Shown here piece after piece: positions 1 to 8,768 of a stretch of DNA of 64,000 bases. The DNA lies in contig CAWIQE010000006.1 in the NCBI GenBank assembly GCA_963838155.1, positions 1 through 64,000 of the forward strand, read 5' to 3'. The notes below the pieces were generated by a model that was not told the DNA's origin, did no database searches, and worked only from the letters and a program-made list of their open reading frames with translations. Made by a program: the position numbers and the translations under genes. How positions within the stretch are numbered: position 1 is the stretch's first letter; the number at the start of each line of letters is the position of its first letter. The stretch is from Pararhizobium_B sp963838155 (GTDB taxonomy: Bacteria > Pseudomonadota > Alphaproteobacteria > Rhizobiales > Rhizobiaceae).

Positions 1-152
1 CATGCGCATCCACGGCGGATACGTACTCGAAGGAGTTCGACATCGAGCGCTTCTATCGCGACGCGCCGCTGATGTGCATCGGCGAGGGCACGAACGAGAT
101 GCAGCGCATCATCATCTCCAAGCAATGGGTAAAACGGAACAGCATCTCATGA
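1..152 (+). pseudogene. Acyl-CoA dehydrogenase, C-terminal end (cut by window edge, frameshifted)
   Basis: Only the C-terminal 50 or so codons of an acyl-CoA dehydrogenase are present. The first seven codons (MRIHGGY, positions 2-22) are in one frame and the rest (EFDIERFYRDA, then the family motif GEGTNEMQR) in another. The conserved GGYGYS is broken at about position 23, where two bases appear to be missing. The stop at 150-152 overlaps the ATG of the next CoA-transferase gene (ATGA), so the two were translationally coupled. The family oxidises acyl-CoA thioesters with FAD and passes electrons to ETF. Family identity is clear from the motifs; whether the frameshift is real or a sequence error cannot be told from here. 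Confidence 0.75.
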
Positions 153-1324
153 ACCTGCTCCAAGGCATACGCATCCTCACGCTCGAGCAGTTCGGTGCCG
201 GGCCCTACGGCTCGATGTTCCTCGCCGACCTCGGTGCCGAGGTGATCAAGATCGAGAACCCGAGCAGCGGCGGGGACGCTTCCCGCCACGTCGGCCCGCA
301 CATGCTGGGCGAGAACGACAGCCAGTATTTCCAGACGTTCAACACGAACAAGAAGAGCGTGGCGTTGGACCTGAAGACCGACGAGGGCCAAGCCGCCTTC
401 CGGCGCCTTGCGGCGGGAGCCGACGCCGTCATCAACAATCTCCGCGGCGACCAGCCGGAGAAGCTGAAGATCGACCACGCAAGCCTCACGGACGTGAACC
501 CCGCGATCGTTTGCCTGCACATCTCGGCCTACGGCCGCGACAACGAACGGAAGGGCTGGCCCGGCTACGACTATCTCATGCAGGCCGAAGCCGGACTTAT
601 GAGCGTCACCGGTGAGCCCGACGGCCCGCCGACGCGGCTCGGTCTTTCGATGATCGACTTCATGTCGGGGATCACCGGCTCGGTCGGACTGCTTTCGGCG
701 CTGCTGAAAGCCCAGCGGACGGGCCAGGGCTGCGACATCGACGTCTCGCTCTTCGACGTAGCGCTGCACCAGATGTCCTACCCGGCCACGTGGTACCTGA
801 ACGCAAAGGAGGAGCCCACCCGCAAGCCGCGCAGCGCCCATCCGTCCGCCGTTCCCGTCCAGACCTTTCCGACGGCCGACGGCTGGCTCTTCATCATGTG
901 CATGACGGAAAAGTTCTGGCTCGAACTCGTCAAGGGAATGGATCGCGGAGAGCTGGCCGACGACCCGCGTTTCGCGAACATGAACCAGAGGCGTCTCCAC
1001 AGGGACGAGCTGACCGAGGTCCTCGACGAGGAATTCCGGCGGCGCCCCACGGCCGAATGGCTGGCGCGGCTTTCGGGCAGGCTGCCCGTGGCGCCCGTGA
1101 ACAGCGTGCCCGACGCCTTCTCCAATCCATTCCTCGAAACGGTCGGGATGGTTCAGGACGTGCCACATCCGCAGATGCCGGACATGCGGCTGCTTTCCAA
1201 CCCGCTGAAGGTCGACGGCAAGCGGGCGACAGCCAGGGTTGCCAGCGCGCTCGGCGCCGACACGCAAGCGGTGCTCGCGGAGGCCGGCCGGCCGGCCGCT
1301 TCCGGCCGAACGGCTGCCGAGTGA
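149..1324 (+). CDS. Class III (CaiB/BaiF) CoA-transferase
   Basis: A 391-residue protein with the family's usual length and N-terminal pattern (GIRILTLEQFGAGPYGSMFLADLGAEVIKIE form, residues 5-35). The catalytic Asp is visible in GWPGYDYLMQAEAG. These enzymes move CoA from a donor thioester onto a carboxylic acid through an aspartyl-CoA thioester. The ATG at 149 was chosen because it overlaps the stop of the acyl-CoA dehydrogenase; the same frame stays open to position 2, but that part is the neighbour's sequence read in another frame. It is the first of three CoA-transferase genes in the operon. The acid substrate cannot be read from the sequence. Confidence 0.92.
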   Translation: MNLLQGIRILTLEQFGAGPYGSMFLADLGAEVIKIENPSSGGDASRHVGPHMLGENDSQYFQTFNTNKKSVALDLKTDEGQAAFRRLAAGADAVINNLRGDQPEKLKIDHASLTDVNPAIVCLHISAYGRDNERKGWPGYDYLMQAEAGLMSVTGEPDGPPTRLGLSMIDFMSGITGSVGLLSALLKAQRTGQGCDIDVSLFDVALHQMSYPATWYLNAKEEPTRKPRSAHPSAVPVQTFPTADGWLFIMCMTEKFWLELVKGMDRGELADDPRFANMNQRRLHRDELTEVLDEEFRRRPTAEWLARLSGRLPVAPVNSVPDAFSNPFLETVGMVQDVPHPQMPDMRLLSNPLKVDGKRATARVASALGADTQAVLAEAGRPAASGRTAAE

Positions 1325-1331
1325 GCCGGTG

Positions 1332-2451
1332 ATGAAACTCAGCGGCATTCGAGTTGTCGACCTGTCGGTCTTCCTGCCGGGACCGTACCTGACCATGAGT
1401 TCTCGCGGACCACGGCGCCGAGGTCATAAAGGTGGAAGCTCCCGGCGGCGATCCGGGCCGCGAAATCGGCCCCGGCCGGGACGGCAGGACGGTGTTTTTT
1501 CGGGCCATGAACCGCGGCAAGAAGAGCGTCGTCCTCGATCTCAAGTCGCAGGAGGGGAAAGCCGCGCTGGCGGATCTCTGCCGCACCGCCGACGTCTTCG
1601 TGGAGACCTTTCGGCCGGGAGTGATGGAGCGCCTCGGGTTCGACTGGCCTGCGGTCCGCGCGCTGAATCCGCGCATCGTCTACTGTTCCATATCCGCCTT
1701 CGGCCAGTCGGGACCCTTCCGTGATCTGCCGGCCCATGACCTGGCGGTCGAGGCGCTCGCCGGATCTCTCACGCTCAACCGGGATCGCGCAGGCGAACCC
1801 GTCATTCCGGGCGTGGCGGCAGCCGACATGGTGGCCAGCCTGCAGGCCCTGGCCGCCGTCCTGATGGCGCTCTACCGGCGGGAAAGCACCGGACGTGGCG
1901 ACTGCATCGACATGGCGATGCACGACGCGGTGCTGGCGGCCTATCCCAACCAGCTCGGCGCGATCCTGGGCGAGGGCCGCGAGCCGGTTCCGGCCGAAGA
2001 GCGAAGCCTCGGCGGTTCGGCGTTCTATCGGATCTACCGCACGGCCGACGGCCGTCACGTCGTTCTCGGCGGACAGGAAGCGAAATTCGTCCGCAACCTG
2101 CTCGAAGCGCTCGGACGTCCCGATCTGATCGAACTCTGCGCGCGGGGGCCGGGCCGGCATCAGGAACCGGTGATCGCCTTCCTTCGCGATACCTTCCTGA
2201 CGAAATCCCGGGAAGAGTGGGTCCAATGGTTCCGCGGCCGCGACGTCTGCTTCGCGCCGGTGAACGCGATCGGCGAGGCGCTGGAGAACCCGCAGGCCCG
2301 CCATCGCGAGATGGTCCTCCGGGACGACCAGGGCGAACGGCACATCGGAACGCCGATCCGGTTCGCCGACGAACCGTCGACGTCGAACCTGGCGATCCCC
2401 GGGCTCGGCGACCATTCGGATGTCGTTCTCTCGCAGGGGAGCGGCCGATGA
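1332..2451 (+). pseudogene. Class III CoA-transferase, interrupted by one frameshift
   Basis: A second CaiB/BaiF-type protein starting at ATG 1332 (KLSGIRVVDLSVFLPGPYLTM). Reading shifts from frame 3 to frame 1 near 1398, where one extra base (the A after ATG 1395-1397) precedes LADHGAEVIKVEAPGG. After the shift the protein is intact to the stop at 2449-2451, with the catalytic Asp in LPAHDLAVEALAG. The total length is a multiple of three plus one, so removing a single base restores an approximately 372-residue protein. It overlaps the next gene by ATGA. If the shift is real the gene is dead or makes only a 25-residue stub; because the rest is well conserved, a sequence error is a serious alternative. 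Confidence 0.85.
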
Positions 2452-3110
2452 CGGACCGTTTCGATCAAGCCGGATATGGCGCGTTTCCGGTCGGGTTCGG
2501 GAGCCGCATCGCCGTTCTCGTGGTCGATTTCCAGCGCGCATTCACGGATCCGGCCTTCCCGGCAGGCGGCTCGCCGCATATCCACGCCGCGCTGGAACGC
2601 ACGGTCGATCTCCTTCGGGCGGCGCGAACTTCGCAGCTTCTCGTGATCTCGTGCCGCACGGCGTGGTGCAACGAGAACGACATGATCCCATGGAAGACCG
2701 CCGCGGTGCGGTCGGGCATGTTCCTGGGCGATCCCGCGACCGAGATGGATCCCCGGATCCACGATCCGGACTACGACGTCAATTTCGTCAAGGCCGGGCC
2801 CTCGATCTTTTTCGGCACTCCCGTCGTCTCCTGTCTCGTGAAGCAGCGGATCGACACCGTGATCGTCACCGGATGCACGACGTCCGGCTGTGTCCGCGCG
2901 TCCATCATAGACGCCTTTTCGTGGGGGTTCAGGACCATCGTCCCCGAAGACTGCGTCGGCGACATGGAGGCCGATGCGCACCGGGCGAACCTGACCGACG
3001 TCGAAAGGCGATACGCCGACATCGTCACGGCCGCAGAGTGCATCGCACGCTTCGAAAACGCCGAGGCGACGATAAACACGCAAAGACCGGAAGGCGCACG
3101 ATGCCGATAG
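2448..3110 (+). CDS. Isochorismatase-fold amidohydrolase (N-carbamoylsarcosine amidase / maleamate amidase type)
   Basis: A 220-residue cysteine hydrolase of the isochorismatase superfamily. The Asp-Lys-Cys triad can be placed: Asp in VLVVDFQRAF, Lys in NFVKAGPSIFF and Cys in VTGCTTSGCVRAS, followed by the usual DAFSWGF and VPEDCVGD segments. Members hydrolyse amides or carbamoyl groups (N-carbamoylsarcosine amidase, maleamate amidase NicF, peroxyureidoacrylate amidase). The start at 2448 overlaps the stop of the previous gene; the end overlaps the alpha/beta-hydrolase start by 10 bases, so the two are coupled. An isochorismatase-fold enzyme beside an alpha/beta-hydrolase-fold protein recalls the NicF/NicD pair of N-formylmaleamate breakdown; this is inference from family only. 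Confidence 0.88.
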   Translation: MTDRFDQAGYGAFPVGFGSRIAVLVVDFQRAFTDPAFPAGGSPHIHAALERTVDLLRAARTSQLLVISCRTAWCNENDMIPWKTAAVRSGMFLGDPATEMDPRIHDPDYDVNFVKAGPSIFFGTPVVSCLVKQRIDTVIVTGCTTSGCVRASIIDAFSWGFRTIVPEDCVGDMEADAHRANLTDVERRYADIVTAAECIARFENAEATINTQRPEGARCR

Positions 3111-3904
3111 CGACGATCAACAGCCATGCGATGTACTACGAGGTCCACGGAGAAGGCGATCCGCTGCTTCTCATGGGCGGCTGGGGCAGCTTCTGCCACG
3201 GCGAGGAACGCCATTTGCCCTGGGGGCTCACCGATCGTTATCGGGTGGTGATCTTCGACCACAGGGGCATCGGGGAATCGAGCGACGACCCGGGCGTTCC
3301 GGCCAGCACGCGGCTATATGCGTCGGATGCCGTAGGCCTGATGAATCATCTCGGCTTCGAGAGATTCCACCTGGTCGGCCTGATCGGCATGGGCGCCTGC
3401 ATCGCGCAGGAGATCGCCGCCTCGCATCCGGAGCGCGCCCGGTCGATGGTCAACACCGGCGCCTGGCTCAAGGCCGACCGCTTTCTCGCCGACCAGCTGC
3501 TGCTCATGAGGGACGTGCACCGGGAAGCGGGCTTCCTCGCATTTCAGCGGCTCGTGTCGGTGATGTCGTTCGAGCCCGAATACTACAAGAAGACGATCGA
3601 TCGCCTTCTTGGCGAAACCGGTGTCTGGCATCACCTGAACGGGCGCTACGAGGCGCATGAAAGGTTCATCGACGCTTGCACCGCGCATGACGTGACGGAT
3701 CGCGTCTCGCGGATCACCGCCCCGACATTCGTCCTCCACGCGGGCCTGGACCAGGTCACGGGGCCGAGGACCACGCGCCCGATCCAGGCCGCCATTGCCA
3801 ATGCCGAAGGCTTCGAGATGCCGGGAGCGGCGCATGTCGTCGCCGGCCGCGAGCTCAAGCAGACATTCGCGGACGCCCTGATCGGCTTCCTGGCGCGTCA
3901 CTGA
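3101..3904 (+). CDS. Alpha/beta-hydrolase-fold protein with an atypical nucleophile elbow
   Basis: A 267-residue alpha/beta hydrolase. The oxyanion region (LLLMGGWGS), the FDHRGIGESSDDP strand-turn, the late Asp (LHAGLDQVTGP) and the catalytic His (PGAAHVVAGREL) are all in place. The nucleophile elbow reads HLVGLIGMGACIAQ, so the expected Ser of GxSxG is not there; the segment is also one residue longer than usual. Either this branch uses another nucleophile or mechanism, or it is not a serine hydrolase. The ATG lies inside the 3' end of the isochorismatase gene (10-base overlap). Relatives of this fold include N-formylmaleamate deformylase, enol-lactonases and C-C hydrolases. Confidence 0.85.
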   Translation: MPIATINSHAMYYEVHGEGDPLLLMGGWGSFCHGEERHLPWGLTDRYRVVIFDHRGIGESSDDPGVPASTRLYASDAVGLMNHLGFERFHLVGLIGMGACIAQEIAASHPERARSMVNTGAWLKADRFLADQLLLMRDVHREAGFLAFQRLVSVMSFEPEYYKKTIDRLLGETGVWHHLNGRYEAHERFIDACTAHDVTDRVSRITAPTFVLHAGLDQVTGPRTTRPIQAAIANAEGFEMPGAAHVVAGRELKQTFADALIGFLARH

Positions 3905-3948
3905 ACGGAGCCCTGCGCTCCCAACCGATAATCAAAGGAGGAACGGAA

Positions 3949-4956
3949 ATGGTTACAATGAACAGACGGACGGCGACCCTGGCGCTCGCCGGCGTGATCG
4001 CCGGGGCGGCGGGGGGCTTCGCCTTTGCCGACGACAAGCAGAAGGTCACGCTGCGCTTTCCGATCGAATATTCGCTCGATGTCACGCCCGGCCTCGCCAA
4101 CGTGGAATTCAAGAAGCGGATCGAGCAGAAATCCAACGGGCGGATCACCGTCGAGCTCTATCCGAACGGCAGTCTCTACAAGGGCATCGACCTGCTCCAG
4201 GCCATCGCCCGCGGAGACGCCGAGATGACGAACCTCGTCTCGGCCTACTGGGCGAGCATCTCGCCGAGGATCGGCGCATTCGACCTGCCCTATGCCTTTC
4301 CGACCCATGAAGCATTCTACAAGGCAGCGGACGATCCGGAACTTATGAAGATCGCCTTCTCCGAGCTGCAGTCGAAGGGCGTCAAGGTCCTGGCCCTCCT
4401 GCCGTACGATTATGTCGTCCCGGGCCTGCGAAACAGCGATCTCATCAAGCTCGCGGATTTCAAGGGCAAGAAGATGCGGGCGATCGGCAAGGTGAACGCA
4501 GCGACGCTCCAGGCCTTCGGCGCGACGCCCGTTCCGATCAACATCACCGAAGTCGGAACGTCCATCCAGCAGGGTGTGATCGACGGGCTGAACACGCCCC
4601 TCGACGTCTACGTCTCCTACAAGTGGACCGACATCATCCGGCACGTCACCTATGCGAAATATTATTTTGCCTTCTACCCCTGGGCCATCAATACGGCCTT
4701 CTTCGAGAAGCTTTCGCCCGAAGACCAGAAGCTGATCGAAGAGACGGCCAAGGAAGTGGCCAGGGACCACCGCGCCCGCGCGCGCAAGGCGGCGGACGAC
4801 GCCATGGCAGCCCTCAAGGAGGCCGGCGTGAAGGTCCACGAGCAGACTCCCGATGAGGCCCGCAAGTGGAAGGCGGCCACCACGGGCGTGTGGAAGAGCG
4901 TCGAGGACCAGTTCGGCCCGGAGCTGATCGACAAGCTCCGGTCCTATGCGCAGTGA
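3949..4956 (+). CDS. dctP: TRAP transporter solute-binding protein (DctP family)
   Basis: A 335-residue periplasmic binding protein with a clear signal peptide (basic start MVTMNRRTA, then an Ala/Gly-rich core ending near FAFADD). The DctP fold is shown by the GRITVELYPNGSLYKG segment and by the KKMRAIG region that carries the carboxylate-binding Arg, followed by PVPINITEV. A near-perfect ribosome site (AAAGGAGG, 3934-3941) precedes the ATG. It is the first of three TRAP genes in the order P-Q-M. TRAP systems use ion gradients to take up carboxylates and related anions, so the operon's substrate is probably an organic acid or amide; the exact ligand is unknown. Confidence 0.93.
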   Translation: MVTMNRRTATLALAGVIAGAAGGFAFADDKQKVTLRFPIEYSLDVTPGLANVEFKKRIEQKSNGRITVELYPNGSLYKGIDLLQAIARGDAEMTNLVSAYWASISPRIGAFDLPYAFPTHEAFYKAADDPELMKIAFSELQSKGVKVLALLPYDYVVPGLRNSDLIKLADFKGKKMRAIGKVNAATLQAFGATPVPINITEVGTSIQQGVIDGLNTPLDVYVSYKWTDIIRHVTYAKYYFAFYPWAINTAFFEKLSPEDQKLIEETAKEVARDHRARARKAADDAMAALKEAGVKVHEQTPDEARKWKAATTGVWKSVEDQFGPELIDKLRSYAQ

Positions 4957-4983
4957 GCTGACGACCGGGCGGGAGGGTTCCAG

Positions 4984-5499
4984 ATGATCCGGTTGATCGA
5001 TCGTGTCGACGACGCTTTGGCGGGGCTGGCGCTGCTGCTCTGCTTCAGCGTGGTGTGTGCGGAAATCTTCGCGCGCGCTTTCCTCGGCACGTCGTTCATG
5101 TGGTCGGAGGAACTTTCCCGCTATCTCATTATCGTTTCGACCTATTTCGGAGCGGCGGCGGCCATTCGCACCCGGGAGCATATCCGGGTGGAACTGGTGC
5201 TGAACATGCTGCCGCGTGCCATGCGCCGCGCACTCGAAGTCCTTGGCACGCTGGCCTGCGCCGTCTTTGCCGGCACGGTCGCGGTCGTCGGCTACCGCTG
5301 GGTCCACGAGATGGTGACGCTGGGCCTGGTTTCGGCCGAAAGCTCGTTGCCGGTGCCGATCTGGATCTTTCAGCTCGTGGTGCCGGTAGGCTTCGGGATA
5401 ATGGCGTTGCGCCTCGTCGTACAGGCCTGGTTGCAGGCGACCTCGGCTCTGCCCGAACGCAGCTCCGAAGACATCGAAGCTGCCCTGGAGCATCGCTGA
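4984..5499 (+). CDS. dctQ: TRAP transporter small membrane subunit (DctQ family)
   Basis: A 171-residue inner-membrane protein with four hydrophobic segments (about residues 10-32, 46-64, 88-108 and 128-150). The family's signature WSEELSRYLI stretch lies at about residues 38-48, followed by REHIRVE. DctQ forms the transmembrane complex with DctM. It lies 27 bases after the binding-protein gene and 12 bases before the large subunit gene. A GGAGG ribosome site overlaps the end of the intergenic space (GGGAGGGTTCCAG before the ATG). Confidence 0.92.
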   Translation: MIRLIDRVDDALAGLALLLCFSVVCAEIFARAFLGTSFMWSEELSRYLIIVSTYFGAAAAIRTREHIRVELVLNMLPRAMRRALEVLGTLACAVFAGTVAVVGYRWVHEMVTLGLVSAESSLPVPIWIFQLVVPVGFGIMALRLVVQAWLQATSALPERSSEDIEAALEHR

Positions 5500-5511
5500 G
5501 GATCCGAAGAC

Positions 5512-6771
5512 ATGGCCATCTACATACTGAGCAGTCTGTTCATCTTGCTGGCCCTCGGCGTCCCGGTGGCTTTTTCGCTCGGACTTGTCGGGCTTGGCGC
5601 CATCGTTCTGTTCCACGGCACCTCCTTCACGCAGCTGGCCCAATCGCAATTCGCCAATCTCGACAGTTTCGTCCTGCTGGCGATTCCCTTCTTCGTGCTG
5701 GCCGGCAACATCATGGTTCGAGGGGGGCTGGCGACGCATCTCTACACCTTCATGCGCGCCCTGACCCGGCCGATCTCCGGTGGGCCTGCGCTCGGCGGAG
5801 TCCTTGCATCGGCGATCTTCGGAGCCATGAGCGGCTCTTCGGCAGCTGCGGCCGCGGCCCTCGGGCGCGTCACCATCCCCGAACTCGACCGGCTGGGCTT
5901 CCCCAGGCGGTTCTCGGCGGGCGTGATGGCCGCAGGGGGAACGCTCAGCATCCTGATCCCGCCGAGCATCGTCTTCGTCATCTACGGCGCCATGGCGCAG
6001 GTGTCGGTCGCCGACCTGTTCATCGCCGGGATCGCGCCGGGCATTTTCCTGGCCTTGATGATCGGTGCGGTGACGTTCGTGATGTGCGTGCGAAACGGCT
6101 GGAGCCCGGCCGAAAAGCTGTCCCTGCGCGAACTCTGGACGACCGGGTCGCGGGCGGTTCCGGCCCTTTTCATGCCCGCCATCGTGCTCGGCGGTATCTA
6201 TGGCGGCATCTTCACCCCCACCGAGGCTGCGGCCGTCTCCGCCGCGTATGGGCTCTTGGTGGCGCTCTTCGTGTACCGGACGCTGTCCTTCAAGGACCTG
6301 CCGGGCGTCTTCATGGAAAGCGCCAGGGCGACGGCGACGATCCTCTTCATTCTCGCAGGCGCGCTCTTCCTCGGGCTGCTTTCCACGCTTGCCGGCATTC
6401 CCCAGTCGATCGTCTACGCGGTGGGCGCGCTCCACCTCAGCCAGTGGGAATTCCTGCTGGCGCTGAACCTGATCCTCCTGGTCGTGGGCTGCTTTCTGGA
6501 CGGGATTACCATTCTGACGGTCATTACGCCTCTTCTCCTGCCGAGCCTCAGGGAGCTGCATGTCGACCCGATCCACTTCGCGCTCATCCTCACCGTCAAC
6601 ATCGAAATCGCCTCGATCACGCCTCCCATCGGCATGAACCTCTTCGTCATCAGCAGCGTCTCGCAGACGCCGCTCGAGCGCGTGTCGCGAGGCGTCGTTC
6701 CCTTCATCATCGTGCTCGGCATTGGCTTGCTGGTCTTGACCTACATGCCGGGTCTGTTCGGTCTCAAGTGA
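5512..6771 (+). CDS. dctM: TRAP transporter large membrane subunit (DctM family)
   Basis: A 419-residue polytopic membrane protein, full length for DctM. Recognisable family features are the PFFVLAGNIMVRGG segment, the GAMSGSSAAAAAALG loop, the IPPSIVFVIYG segment, the FTPTEAAAVSAAYG repeat and the C-terminal ITPPIGMNLFVISS. About 11-12 hydrophobic segments are visible. This subunit forms the ion-coupled channel. It completes the TRAP system with the two preceding genes and is followed after 16 bases by an amidohydrolase gene in the same direction, consistent with one operon. Confidence 0.94.
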   Translation: MAIYILSSLFILLALGVPVAFSLGLVGLGAIVLFHGTSFTQLAQSQFANLDSFVLLAIPFFVLAGNIMVRGGLATHLYTFMRALTRPISGGPALGGVLASAIFGAMSGSSAAAAAALGRVTIPELDRLGFPRRFSAGVMAAGGTLSILIPPSIVFVIYGAMAQVSVADLFIAGIAPGIFLALMIGAVTFVMCVRNGWSPAEKLSLRELWTTGSRAVPALFMPAIVLGGIYGGIFTPTEAAAVSAAYGLLVALFVYRTLSFKDLPGVFMESARATATILFILAGALFLGLLSTLAGIPQSIVYAVGALHLSQWEFLLALNLILLVVGCFLDGITILTVITPLLLPSLRELHVDPIHFALILTVNIEIASITPPIGMNLFVISSVSQTPLERVSRGVVPFIIVLGIGLLVLTYMPGLFGLK

Positions 6772-6787
6772 TCAGAGGAGCACTGAC

Positions 6788-7480
6788 ATGCATCCTGACT
6801 ATATCGACATCTTCACCCGTCGCGTCACCATAGACCCCGCCCGAACGGCGCTCGTCCCCGTCGACCTGCAATACGCCTCCGGGAGCCGCGAATACGGTCT
6901 CGGCCGGCTGCTCGCCGAACAGGGACGGCTGGGCGAGGCGGACTATCGGTTCGACCGAATCGACGAACTGGTCGTCCCCAACACTTATCGGTTGATGGAG
7001 TCCTTCCGCAGCGCCGGCGCCCGCGTGATCCACGTGACACTCGGTTGCGAGACGCCGGATTTTTCCGACGCCCCGCCGTCGACCAAGCACTTCTTCATGG
7101 CGACCCGCAACACCGTCGGTAACCGCGAGCACGAGATCATCGACCGGCTCAAGCCGCGTCCGGGCGAAATGGTCGTGAACAAGCGCACCCAGGGCGCCTT
7201 CGCATCCAGCGGCATAGAAAGCGTCCTCAGGGCGATGGGGATCGAGACGATCGTCGTCACCGGGGTGTCCACCAACAACTGCGTGGAGACGACCGCGCGA
7301 GAAGCCTCGGACCGGGGCTTCGGCGTGGTCATGGTGTCGGACGCAACCGGCACATGCAGCCAGGAGATGCAGGACGCGACGCTCAAGGGGTTCGCCCGCC
7401 TCTGGGGGCGGGTTGCGAGTACGGACCAGGTCATCGGGGAAATTTCGGTGCCAGGCGCCGTCGCGGCCGCCGCCGAATAG
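6788..7480 (+). CDS. Isochorismatase-fold cysteine hydrolase (second copy in operon)
   Basis: A 230-residue isochorismatase-superfamily protein, only distantly like the one at 2448-3110. The triad residues are Asp in LVPVDLQYASG, Lys in MVVNKRTQGAF and Cys in VTGVSTNNCVETTARE, followed by the usual SDATGTCS segment. A GAGGAG site (6775-6780) precedes the ATG. It probably hydrolyses an amide or related C-N bond of the imported compound or of an intermediate. Two different amidohydrolases in one operon point to a nitrogen-containing substrate (amide, ureide or ring-cleavage product). Confidence 0.9.
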   Translation: MHPDYIDIFTRRVTIDPARTALVPVDLQYASGSREYGLGRLLAEQGRLGEADYRFDRIDELVVPNTYRLMESFRSAGARVIHVTLGCETPDFSDAPPSTKHFFMATRNTVGNREHEIIDRLKPRPGEMVVNKRTQGAFASSGIESVLRAMGIETIVVTGVSTNNCVETTAREASDRGFGVVMVSDATGTCSQEMQDATLKGFARLWGRVASTDQVIGEISVPGAVAAAAE

Positions 7481-7512
7481 GTCCGCGCTTACACATTGCG
7501 AGAGGTATTGGA

Positions 7513-8760
7513 ATGTCTGCAGGGGAAAATATGCCGACCCGGGGTTCGGGGCCGTTGGCGGATCTGAGAGTGATCGAGATGGGCCAGCTGCTCGCAGGCC
7601 CGTTCTGCGGCCAGCTGATGGCCGACTTCGGTGCCGAGGTCATCAAGATCGAGCAACCGGGGATCGGAGACCCGATGCGCGAATGGGGCCGCGAAAAGCC
7701 CGAAGGCGTCTCGCTCTGGTGGCCGGTCGTCGCCAGGAACAAGAAGTCGATCGAACTCAATGCGCGAGGGAGCGAAGGGCAGGAGATCATCAAGCAGCTC
7801 GTCTCCCGTTCCGACGTTCTCATCGAAAACTTCCGGCCGGGCACCATGGAGAAATGGGGCCTCGGCTGGGAGGAGCTTTCCCGGATAAATCCGCGCCTGG
7901 TGATGATCAGGGTCTCCGGATACGGCCAGACCGGCCCCTATGCCGGCAAGGCCGGCTACGGATCGATCGGCGAAGCGATGGGCGGGCTGCGCTACGTCGT
8001 CGGGGATCCTTCGACGCCGCCGAGCCGGATGGGCATCTCCATCGGCGACACGCTGGCCGCGACCTTCGCATGTCTCGGCGGAATGATGGCCCTCCACGCC
8101 AGGGACCGGTCGGGGCGGGGCCAGGTCGTCGACAGCGCGATCTACGAAGCCGTGCTTGCGATCATGGAGAGCCTGATCACCGAATACGACAAGGTCGGCT
8201 TCATCCGCGAACGGACGGGTGCGATCCTCCCCCATGTCGCGCCTTCCAACGTCTACCCGACGAAGGACGGCCTGTTCGTGCTGATCGCGGCCAACCAGGA
8301 CAGCGTCTTCCGGCGGCTGGCGAGCGCCATGGGCCGGCCGGAACTTGCCGACGACGAACGATACAACAGCCATTCGACCCGCGGCGAGAACCAGGCGGAA
8401 CTGGACGATATCATCTCGGCCTGGACGGCCGAACAGGACAGCGGACCGCTCGGTGCGCTGCTCGACAGCAACGGCGTGCCGCGGGGCGATATCTATCGTG
8501 CTCCCGAGATGCTCGAGGACGCCCATTTCAAGGCGCGCGAGGCCATCATTTCGGTCATGCATCCAAGGCTCGGGGCACTGCGCATGCAGAACGTCGCGCC
8601 ACGGCTTTCGGAGACTCCCGGGTCCGTGCGGAGCGTGGGTCCCGATCTCGGCGAGCACAATCACGAGGTCTTCGAAAAATTGCTGGGTATCGATCTCGGC
8701 CGGCTCGACGTGCTGCACCGCTCCGGCGTCATCGGCTCGCTGAACAAGCGCGCGGCGTGA
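7513..8760 (+). CDS. Class III (CaiB/BaiF) CoA-transferase
   Basis: A 415-residue CoA-transferase, the third in the operon. The N-terminal fold is clear (LRVIEMGQLLAGPFCGQ, GAEVIKIEQPG). At the position where the other two copies have the catalytic Asp (GYD or AHD), this protein reads GKAGYGSIGEAMGGLRY with Gly. This occurs in a subgroup of the family, so either the nucleophile lies elsewhere or the copy has a different function. The ATG at 7513 was chosen because it starts the homologous region just after the stop at 7480; the same frame is open upstream inside the previous gene. The stop lies 8 bases before the lyase gene. Confidence 0.9.
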   Translation: MSAGENMPTRGSGPLADLRVIEMGQLLAGPFCGQLMADFGAEVIKIEQPGIGDPMREWGREKPEGVSLWWPVVARNKKSIELNARGSEGQEIIKQLVSRSDVLIENFRPGTMEKWGLGWEELSRINPRLVMIRVSGYGQTGPYAGKAGYGSIGEAMGGLRYVVGDPSTPPSRMGISIGDTLAATFACLGGMMALHARDRSGRGQVVDSAIYEAVLAIMESLITEYDKVGFIRERTGAILPHVAPSNVYPTKDGLFVLIAANQDSVFRRLASAMGRPELADDERYNSHSTRGENQAELDDIISAWTAEQDSGPLGALLDSNGVPRGDIYRAPEMLEDAHFKAREAIISVMHPRLGALRMQNVAPRLSETPGSVRSVGPDLGEHNHEVFEKLLGIDLGRLDVLHRSGVIGSLNKRAA

Positions 8761-8768
8761 GGTTGGGG

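Noticed and set aside
3898..6576. An 892-codon open frame on the minus strand opposite the TRAP genes
   Set aside because: It is the antisense of well-conserved dctP, dctQ and dctM. The composition (His, Arg and Gly rich, no family motif) is that of a GC-rich shadow frame.
7354..7512. Upstream extension of the third CoA-transferase
   Set aside because: The added residues lie inside the preceding amidohydrolase gene and resemble no CoA-transferase; homology begins after ATG 7513.
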